From: JBLHGU01 sp047615875
GTDB lineage: Bacteria > Pseudomonadota > Gammaproteobacteria > Arenicellales > CAJQKF01
Direction of reading: 5' to 3'
NCBI GenBank assembly: GCA_047615875.1
Contig: JBLHGU010000143.1
Coordinates: forward strand, 1 to 12,425
DNA: 12,425 nt
The notes below the pieces were generated by a model. The model was not told where the DNA came from, did no database searches, and saw only the letters and a list, made by a program, of their open reading frames with translations. The stretch's first letter is position 1. Every line of letters starts with the position of its first letter. A program made the position numbers and the translations under genes. Of this stretch, positions 7,228 through 12,425 are shown piece by piece.

Positions 7228-8001
7228 ATGTGGGGATCTAATATCAAGTCGCTGTTTGCGTCGTTACTTCTAGCCCTGGTGTTAGCCGCACCGGCTATGA
7301 CCTCGGCTGTTGTCTGGGCCGATGATGGCGATGTAGTTGTTAAGAAAAGCGCCGATCCATTTGAAGGTTTTAATCGTCGTGTCTATCGATTTAACTCCAA
7401 ACTCGATCGCTGGGTGCTAAAGCCCATAACCAGTCGATATGTGAAGCATGTACCACCCAAAGTACGTCGAGGTGTGAAGAATGTATTTTCTAATCTACGT
7501 GAGCCGACCACTATTGTTAATGATGTACTACAGGGTAAGGGTATACAGGCGGCAAAAGACAGTTTTAGATTCGTGTTAAACAGCACCTTTGGGATATTGG
7601 GGGTTTTTGATGTGGCAACTCATCTTAATCTACCAAGAAACAAAGAGGATTTCGGTCAAACTATGGGAAAGTGGGGTGTGCCCGCAGGTCCTTATTTAGT
7701 ATTGCCGCTGCTTGGACCCAGCAGCGTGAGGGATGCGGCGGGTTTAATTCCACAGTATGCCTATACCGACATGACCGCGGGTATTGAGGATGAAACCTTA
7801 AAGTGGAGTCTGTTTGCTACCCGAGCCGTTGATGCCCGCTCTGGCTTACTAAAATCCGAGAAAATCCTGCAGGAGCAACTTGATCCTTATGTGTTTGTGC
7901 GCGAAGCATACCTGCAAAAACGGGTTAACGATGTTTATGATGGAAACCCGCCAGAAGAAGAGGATGACCTCCTCAATGAAATACTGGAGCAGGGCGACTA
8001 G
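7228..8001 (+). CDS. mlaA: MlaA/VacJ family outer membrane lipid-asymmetry protein
   Basis: MlaA sits in the outer membrane and removes phospholipid from the outer leaflet, passing it to MlaC and the MlaFEDB transporter. The 257-residue product has the family landmarks DPFEGFNR (43-50), NLREPTTIVNDVLQGK (89-104), EDFGQTMGKWG (130-140) and GPYLVLPLLGPSS (144-156). I chose ATG at 7228, preceded at seven bases by GGA at 7218-7220. An in-frame TTG at 7216 is possible but lies inside that ribosome site. The signal peptide (about 1-31, cleavage after VWA) has no lipobox cysteine, whereas E. coli MlaA is a lipoprotein. The acidic tail PPEEEDDLLNEILEQ is unstructured-looking. Other mla genes are not in the window. 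Confidence 0.93.
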   Translation: MWGSNIKSLFASLLLALVLAAPAMTSAVVWADDGDVVVKKSADPFEGFNRRVYRFNSKLDRWVLKPITSRYVKHVPPKVRRGVKNVFSNLREPTTIVNDVLQGKGIQAAKDSFRFVLNSTFGILGVFDVATHLNLPRNKEDFGQTMGKWGVPAGPYLVLPLLGPSSVRDAAGLIPQYAYTDMTAGIEDETLKWSLFATRAVDARSGLLKSEKILQEQLDPYVFVREAYLQKRVNDVYDGNPPEEEDDLLNEILEQGD

Positions 8002-8047
8002 CCTCTGTTAGCTCACTATCCTGCGTCACTCGGATTAGTTAAGTCAT

Positions 8048-8052
8048 GGAGG
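8048..8052 (+). promoter_or_regulatory. Strong Shine-Dalgarno sequence fixing the apaH TTG start
   Basis: GGAGG lies six bases before the TTG at 8059. The nearby ATG at 8046 is out of frame with apaH and overlaps this site, so TTG is the credible start. Confidence 0.75.
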
Positions 8053-8058
8053 CATCAT

Positions 8059-8865
8059 TTGGCAGTTTATGCTGTAGGTGATATTCAGGGTTGCCGTGAG
8101 TCACTATTCAAATTACTGGAAAAAATTCAATTTTCACCTGAAAAGGATCAACTATTTCTAGTCGGTGACCTGATAAACCGCGGACCTGATTCTCTCGGTA
8201 CCCTGAGACTCATAATGCAGCTGGGCGACAGCGTTCGCTGCGTTCTCGGTAACCACGACCTGAATACACTGGCGGTATCAGAGGGATTTCGGCCGATTAA
8301 GCCCAAAGACACCATAGCAGATGTACTAAATGCACCCGATTCCAATGATCTACTAAATTGGCTCAGATCTCAGCCTCTGATGATTAATGATAATTACGCT
8401 GTACTGGTACATGCAGGAATCTACCCGGGCTGGAGTATAGAAAAGGCCGCAAGTCTGGCTCGTGAAGTAGAAATTTTGCTTTGTGGCGATAATTATCGCC
8501 AATTACTTTCAACTATGTATGGCATGCTACCTAATTATTGGCGTGATAATTTATCAGGCTGGGGTCGCACACGCTTTATTATTAATAGTTTTACCCGCAT
8601 GCGGTATATTGATGCATCAGGTCATCTTGACTTCGAACAGAACGGAAGTCCTGGTAGCCAGCCCGTTGGATTAATACCGTGGTTTCAACATCACCTACGA
8701 CAGGATTACCAAAAACCGATTGTATTTGGGCATTGGTCGACTTTGGGCCTCAAAAAAGGCGGTGCCGTTATCTCTTTAGATAGCGGTTGTGTTTGGGGAC
8801 AAAGTCTAACAGCAGTAAGACTAGATTGTCTGGAGCCGGAATTCGTAAGCGTCTCCTGTGCCTGA
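8059..8865 (+). CDS. apaH: Symmetrical bis(5'-nucleosyl)-tetraphosphatase (Ap4A hydrolase)
   Basis: ApaH splits Ap4A into two ADP and also removes Np4 caps from RNA 5' ends. The 268-residue product is a calcineurin-type metallophosphatase with GDIQGC (7-12), GDLINRGPDSL (36-46), GNHDLN (64-69), VHAG (117-120) and FGHW (223-226), which give the Asp, Asn and His metal ligands. Length is close to the 280 residues of E. coli. Translation starts at TTG with a good GGAGG six bases upstream. It follows mlaA by 57 bp and precedes apaG by 137 bp on the same strand. In E. coli the order is ksgA-apaG-apaH, so this arrangement is rearranged. Confidence 0.95.
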   Translation: MAVYAVGDIQGCRESLFKLLEKIQFSPEKDQLFLVGDLINRGPDSLGTLRLIMQLGDSVRCVLGNHDLNTLAVSEGFRPIKPKDTIADVLNAPDSNDLLNWLRSQPLMINDNYAVLVHAGIYPGWSIEKAASLAREVEILLCGDNYRQLLSTMYGMLPNYWRDNLSGWGRTRFIINSFTRMRYIDASGHLDFEQNGSPGSQPVGLIPWFQHHLRQDYQKPIVFGHWSTLGLKKGGAVISLDSGCVWGQSLTAVRLDCLEPEFVSVSCA

Positions 8866-8879
8866 ATCTGAAGAGTTTA

Positions 8880-8937
8880 GAGATGACCTTCGAACATCTC
8901 AATCTATTATAAGAAATTTACACAACCTTTTAATCCC
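8880..8937 (+). promoter_or_regulatory. Inverted repeat and possible promoter between apaH and apaG
   Basis: A perfect 6-bp inverted repeat (GAGATG 8880-8885, CATCTC 8895-8900) flanks a 9-base spacer that contains the palindrome TTCGAA. Overlapping it, ATGACC (8883-8888) and TATTAT (8905-8910) form a passable -35/-10 pair with 16-base spacing, so the repeat could be an operator for apaG. There is no T-run after the repeat, which argues against a terminator. Confidence 0.28.
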
Positions 8938-9002
8938 TTAAGCTCCCATTTTGGTACTATCACCGCAAAGACACAATCGCAGTTATCTGCTCATCCGGCT
9001 CC

Positions 9003-9383
9003 ATGTCAGAACAATTACCAAAAATAGAAATTTCCATTCAAACAGCGTACATTGAACAACGCTCGAACCCTGATGAGGACCGGTTTTTCTTTACCTACAC
9101 CATCACAATAGCAAATAGTGGCGTTCAGACAGTACAACTGTTATCCCGCCACTGGATAATCACAGATGCCAATGACAATGTGCAGGAAGTCAGAGGGGAT
9201 GGCGTAGTAGGCCAACAACCCCACATACAACCCGGAAATAGTTTTGAATATACCAGTGGTACCTTTTTGGCAACGCCTGTAGGTACCATGCGTGGTAGCT
9301 ATCAGATGCTATCTAAAGCTATGGGGTTATTTGACGCACAGATTCCTGAATTCGTACTTTCCTTTCCACGTACGCTGCACTAA
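9003..9383 (+). CDS. apaG: ApaG domain protein
   Basis: A 126-residue, single-domain beta-sandwich protein with the complete ApaG signature: SRHWIITDA (48-56), EVRGDGVVGQQP (62-73), PG-x-x-FEYTSG (77-86), TPVGTMRGSYQM (91-102) and IPEFVLSFPRTLH (114-126). It is named for a genetic link to cobalt resistance and magnesium efflux in Salmonella. Its molecular function is unresolved; related domains occur in eukaryotic F-box and polymerase-interacting proteins. Length matches the family (about 125). The ATG at 9003 has no clear Shine-Dalgarno sequence. It converges with gyrB, leaving 45 bp between stops with no obvious hairpin terminator. Confidence 0.96.
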   Translation: MSEQLPKIEISIQTAYIEQRSNPDEDRFFFTYTITIANSGVQTVQLLSRHWIITDANDNVQEVRGDGVVGQQPHIQPGNSFEYTSGTFLATPVGTMRGSYQMLSKAMGLFDAQIPEFVLSFPRTLH

Positions 9384-9428
9384 GAAGAGGCGGAGCTGGT
9401 TAAGTTATTGAGAGACAGACCCCGAGGC

Positions 9429-11852
9429 TTATACGTCTAAATTCAGAACAGAAAAAGCGTTTTGCTCTATAAAATTACGCCGTGGTTCCACATGATCTCC
9501 CATCAGTGTTGTGAAAATCTCGTCAGCGCCAACGGCATCTTCTATGGTTACCTGGGACAAACGGCGAACTGTCACATCCATGGTAGTTTCCCATAATTGT
9601 TCCGGGTTCATTTCACCCAGACCTTTGTAGCGTTGAATTCCCATGCCTCTTTTGGCTTCCTGGAATAACCAGTCCAGGGCCTGCTTGAAGTTATTAGCTT
9701 CATTCTCTTTCTCTCCCCTCACGACAGTAACAGGAAACGTTAGGTTCTGGTCGAGCAGGTTTTTGAAATCAACTATTTTCTGATACTCACCAGACACTAT
9801 AAACTCAGCATCGATTCGCGTTTGGCTGAAATATCCATATTTTTCACTTTCGATAACAACCACACTGTTTTGAGTTTCTTCGTCGGTTTCTACAGAGGAC
9901 TTATACCTTGTCAATGGATCTCGAATATTCTCAAAAGTCTCTAAAAGGTCCGTGGCTATCTTTTCTGCCTGCTCAGGGCTTTCCAACTGACTCATTAATA
10001 TCGGCGGATAGATTAATAACGCGTCAAGTACACATCGTTCATAGCGCCGGGCCAGTCGAATCAATATAGTTTCCAACGCAAAATACTGGTTACTCATATT
10101 ACTCAACAGTGCACCACTGACCTGCCGAGAATCATCCGATACCGATTTAATTACCGCATCTTCTATGACAAGGGATAGTAAATAGTCCTGCAGATCCCGA
10201 TCATCCTTAAGATACATTTCTTTCTTCTTTACTGTAACTTTATACAGTGGTGGCTGTGCAATATAAATATGGCCACGTTCCAACAGTTCAGACATCTGCC
10301 GATAGAAAAAGGTTAACAACAGTGTTCGAATGTGTGAGCCGTCAACGTCCGCATCAGTCATTATAATAACCCTATGATATCTTAACTTATTAATATCAAA
10401 GTCATTTATACCGATTCCAGTACCCAGAGCTGTAATCATTGTTGTAACTTCGTCAGAGCCCAACATTTTATCAAAGCGTGCCTTCTCGACATTCATGATC
10501 TTACCCTTTAGAGGTAAGATGGCCTGGAACTTGCGATCACGAGCCTGTTTTGCAGAACCACCCGCAGAGTCACCCTCCACTAGGTAAATCTCACAGAGTG
10601 CGGGATCTGTTTCCTGGCAGTCAGCTAGTTTTCCAGGCAAACCGCCTAAATCAAGAGCGCTTTTGCGACGTGTCATTTCTCTGGCTTTTCGCGCAGCCTC
10701 CCGCGCATGGGCAGACTCTATAATCTTCGCCGCGACGGACCTCGCCTCTTTTGGATTTTCCAACAAAAACGAACTCAGGTGCTCAGTCAAAATACCTTCT
10801 ACAATGCCCTTTACTTCGGATGACACCAGTTTATCCTTGGTTTGGGACGAGAATTTAGGGTCTGGCAATTTTATTGAAAGAACTGCTGTTAACCCTTCCC
10901 GGGCATCATCACCACTAATACTTACCTTGGATTTTTTCAGGTAGCCCTCTTTCTCAAGATACTGATTCAGCGTTCGAGTCATACCTGCGCGAAAACCAGA
11001 TAAATGAGCACCGCCATCGCGCTGAGGTATATTATTTGTATAGCAGAATACATTTTCCTGATAAGAGTCATTCCACTGCAGCGCAACTTCCACTGAAACC
11101 TCATCTTTCTCATCGTGCAGGTGGACTACAGTCGGATGCAGAGGTGTCTTTTTACGATTTAAATGGCTTACAAAGGCCGCAATTCCACCATCATACTCAA
11201 AAACATCTTGAGTGCCTGATCGTTCGTCGTTAAGAACTATTCGAACACCACTGTTTAGAAATGACAATTCTCGGAGGCGCTTAACCAAAATGTCGTGATG
11301 AAACTGGATATCTGTGAAAATTTCTGCACTAGGTTTAAAGTGTATTTCTGTACCGGTACGTGTCGTTGCACCTGACTCTATATTTGCGATACCTGGAACA
11401 CCGAGGGAATAGTTCTGACGATAGATATCGCCATCCCGATAGATCGTTAATGTCAGAGATTCTGATAGGGCGTTTACCACTGAAACACCGACACCATGTA
11501 AGCCGCCGGAAACCTTATAAGAGTTCTGATCAAATTTTCCGCCTGCATGGAGGACGGTCATTATAATTTCGGCCGCAGATTTACCTTCTTCTTCTTCTAT
11601 GGCACCTGTTGGTATACCCCGCCCGTCATCTTTTACTGTAATAGACTCGTCTACGTGAATGCTTACATCAACTTGACTGCAGTGTCCGGCCAATGCCTCA
11701 TCAATAGAGTTATCAACAACTTCGAACACCATGTGATGCAAACCGGTTCCGTCATCCGTATCGCCAATATACATACCGGGGCGCTTGCGCACGGCGTCAA
11801 GTCCCTTGAGGACTTTTATGCTACTGGAGTCATATGCGGGTGTGTCAGACAT
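9429..11852 (-). CDS. gyrB: DNA gyrase subunit B
   Basis: GyrB is the ATPase subunit of gyrase, the A2B2 enzyme that introduces negative supercoils. The 807-residue product carries the GHKL ATPase motifs VFEVVDNSIDEA (42-53, catalytic E44), DDGRGIP (75-81) and GGLHGVGVSVVNA (116-128), then the transducer with NNIPQRDGGAHL (273-284). The TOPRIM part has VEGDSAGG (425-432), PLKGK (447-451) and TDADVDGSHIR (499-509), and QRYKGLGEMNP (740-750) lies near the end. The segment at about 555-725 between them is the large insertion typical of gammaproteobacterial GyrB, which explains the length. In the quinolone region the lysine of PLKGK is kept, and a position that is serine in E. coli is glycine (KMLGSDE). 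There is no recF upstream; parS-like sites are there instead. Confidence 0.99.
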   Translation of the reverse strand: MSDTPAYDSSSIKVLKGLDAVRKRPGMYIGDTDDGTGLHHMVFEVVDNSIDEALAGHCSQVDVSIHVDESITVKDDGRGIPTGAIEEEEGKSAAEIIMTVLHAGGKFDQNSYKVSGGLHGVGVSVVNALSESLTLTIYRDGDIYRQNYSLGVPGIANIESGATTRTGTEIHFKPSAEIFTDIQFHHDILVKRLRELSFLNSGVRIVLNDERSGTQDVFEYDGGIAAFVSHLNRKKTPLHPTVVHLHDEKDEVSVEVALQWNDSYQENVFCYTNNIPQRDGGAHLSGFRAGMTRTLNQYLEKEGYLKKSKVSISGDDAREGLTAVLSIKLPDPKFSSQTKDKLVSSEVKGIVEGILTEHLSSFLLENPKEARSVAAKIIESAHAREAARKAREMTRRKSALDLGGLPGKLADCQETDPALCEIYLVEGDSAGGSAKQARDRKFQAILPLKGKIMNVEKARFDKMLGSDEVTTMITALGTGIGINDFDINKLRYHRVIIMTDADVDGSHIRTLLLTFFYRQMSELLERGHIYIAQPPLYKVTVKKKEMYLKDDRDLQDYLLSLVIEDAVIKSVSDDSRQVSGALLSNMSNQYFALETILIRLARRYERCVLDALLIYPPILMSQLESPEQAEKIATDLLETFENIRDPLTRYKSSVETDEETQNSVVVIESEKYGYFSQTRIDAEFIVSGEYQKIVDFKNLLDQNLTFPVTVVRGEKENEANNFKQALDWLFQEAKRGMGIQRYKGLGEMNPEQLWETTMDVTVRRLSQVTIEDAVGADEIFTTLMGDHVEPRRNFIEQNAFSVLNLDV

Positions 11853-11993
11853 GAGGATTTCCGAGGGCGAAAAAGACGGATTTTAGCATTTTTTTCAATT
11901 AGATAGTGAACAGAGTTGATTTGTTCTAATTGTATTGATTTACGATCAACATAGCCGTTGCGTCAAACCTCTGAAGATAGTTTTTCTCTTAAT
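11853..11993 (-). promoter_or_regulatory. gyrB upstream region
   Basis: This AT-rich stretch leads into gyrB on the minus strand. TACAAT (11934-11929) is the best -10 candidate, about 77 bases before the start codon. I find no convincing -35 at the normal distance. TTGACG at about 11965-11960 is a good -35 by itself but has only a weak -10 partner (GTAAAT) at 17 bases. No coding frame is supported. Confidence 0.3.
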
Positions 11994-12009
11994 TGTTCCA
12001 CGTGAAACA
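11994..12009. promoter_or_regulatory. parS centromere-like site 1 (ParB binding)
   Basis: TGTTCCACGTGAAACA differs from the chromosomal parS consensus TGTTTCACGTGAAACA at one position. The symmetry extends on both sides to a 22-bp palindrome (11991-12012) with one mismatched pair. ParB loads on such sites near the origin, spreads, and is moved by ParA. The site lies about 140 bp upstream of gyrB. Confidence 0.9.
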
Positions 12010-12104
12010 ATTCTCTGCATATAATTCAGTTCCACCTACAAAACAGCCTAATAAGGCGAGATTTCCCCCCATTAACCTCAAAGGTCTCGATATTGCCTAA
12101 TATT
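12010..12104. repeat. Spacer between the two parS sites with short repeats
   Basis: The octamer GCCTAATA occurs twice in the same direction (12046-12053 and 12095-12102). The first copy begins a small hairpin, GCCT-AATA-AGGC. CGAGA (12057-12061) and TCTCG (12085-12089) form a longer-range inverted pair. The stems are short and I cannot tell whether they have a function. No gene is seen here. Confidence 0.3.
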
Positions 12105-12120
12105 TGTTTCACGTGGAACC
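12105..12120. promoter_or_regulatory. parS centromere-like site 2 (ParB binding)
   Basis: TGTTTCACGTGGAACC keeps the CACGTG core and the GTT/AAC arms, with one arm of each parS variant (TTTC and GGAA) and a C for the last A. Its centre is 111 bp from the centre of site 1. Finding a second near-consensus copy so close makes both much more believable than either alone. Confidence 0.85.
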
Positions 12121-12175
12121 TCGCAATAAAAACTGCTGATTTAGTAACCATCAACATTTACTAATATCATGCAAA
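12121..12175 (-). other. 3' exon side of the intron insertion point
   Basis: On the minus strand the sequence right after the intron end starts TTTGCATGATATTAG. It has no recF-like or other recognisable coding sequence, only a ten-codon ATG frame to a TAA. The intron therefore appears to sit in non-coding DNA between gyrB and whatever lies upstream. Confidence 0.45.
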
Positions 12176-12425
12176 ATCGGGTAGGAGGTAGGGTTGCCCC
12201 TACCGTCCTCCCACACCACCGCACAAGCGGTTCCGCATACGGCGGTTCATAAACGACTCTGAAGTCGGGGAACCCTACCGACTCCGCTTTCGTCCCGGAT
12301 TCCATTGTCAAAGTCTCCCCATCACTCACATCCGACCCGGCAGAATTCTGTTCCACCTCGTTCGCTTGAGTCGCACTTTTGCACGTTGCTGCTGGCTCTG
12401 TAGACTTCAAAATAGCCAACCTCTA
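12176..12425 (-). mobile_element. 3' end of a group II intron, probably bacterial class C (partial)
   Basis: Read on the minus strand, 12248-12215 is a 34-nt element that folds like domain V. A lower stem has a CGC triad whose central G pairs with U, the class C catalytic triad. Above it come a two-base bulge (TT) on the 3' strand, a three-pair upper stem and a four-base loop. Domain VI follows (12212-12179): a 14-bp stem capped by GCAA, with a bulged A at 12182. The intron then ends in AT at 12177-12176, so the bulged A is seven bases from the 3' end, as expected for a branch point. The intron-encoded reverse transcriptase and 5' half would lie past the window edge. A 92-codon frame across this region (containing EPPYAEPLVRWCGRT) is a translation of the ribozyme and not a real protein. 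Confidence 0.8.

Noticed and set aside
9384..9428. Gap between convergent apaG and gyrB as a possible bidirectional terminator
   Set aside because: I could not find a stable hairpin with flanking A or T runs in these 45 bases.
12141..12419. A 92-codon minus-strand reading frame
   Set aside because: It runs through domains V and VI of the group II intron, so its peptide is a translation of ribozyme sequence. There is no ribosome site or protein-family pattern.

Overview
The window looks like chromosomal DNA of a Gram-negative gammaproteobacterium. A roughly 807-residue GyrB with the long insertion in its TOPRIM half, ApaG/ApaH, SfsA, TolC, MlaA and an Omp85 barrel all fit that group. A marine Cellvibrionales-like lineage is my guess from the gene mix and cannot be proved here. 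Almost everything is housekeeping or envelope biology. The less ordinary parts are a five-gene envelope/phosphatase cluster in the middle and the origin-type DNA at the right end.

Layout. Positions 1-420 hold the tail of an unrecognised reading frame and a degenerate stretch that resembles a LysR-type effector domain. Three plus-strand genes follow: adk, a divergent protein-L-isoaspartate methyltransferase-like gene and a tolC-family gene. The tolC-family gene ends base-to-base against sfsA. On the minus strand, 7071 down to 3173 reads as one tight cluster: an IalB-family periplasmic protein, a single-POTRA Omp85 barrel, a dual-specificity phosphatase resembling plant glucan phosphatases, an exported 2-keto-4-pentenoate hydratase-like protein, and sfsA. 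A 144-156 bp divergent promoter region (perfect TATAAT on the plus side) separates it from mlaA, apaH and apaG on the plus strand. gyrB is on the minus strand and converges with apaG.

Right end. Upstream of gyrB there is no recF in the 573 bp visible. Instead there are two parS-like ParB sites 111 bp apart. Beyond them lies the 3' end of a group II intron (domains V and VI, with a branch-point adenosine and a CGC catalytic triad of the class C type), in the same orientation as gyrB. The intron runs off the window edge.

How the genes fit together. TolC, MlaA, the Omp85 protein and the IalB protein all act at the outer membrane or in the periplasm. adk, apaH and gyrB are nucleotide and DNA-topology housekeeping genes. 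parS next to gyrB places the window close to the replication origin. I see no complete mobile element, CRISPR array, tRNA or rRNA. The most original candidates are the minus-strand five-gene cluster with its SEX4/LSF2-like phosphatase, and the parS/intron arrangement in front of gyrB.
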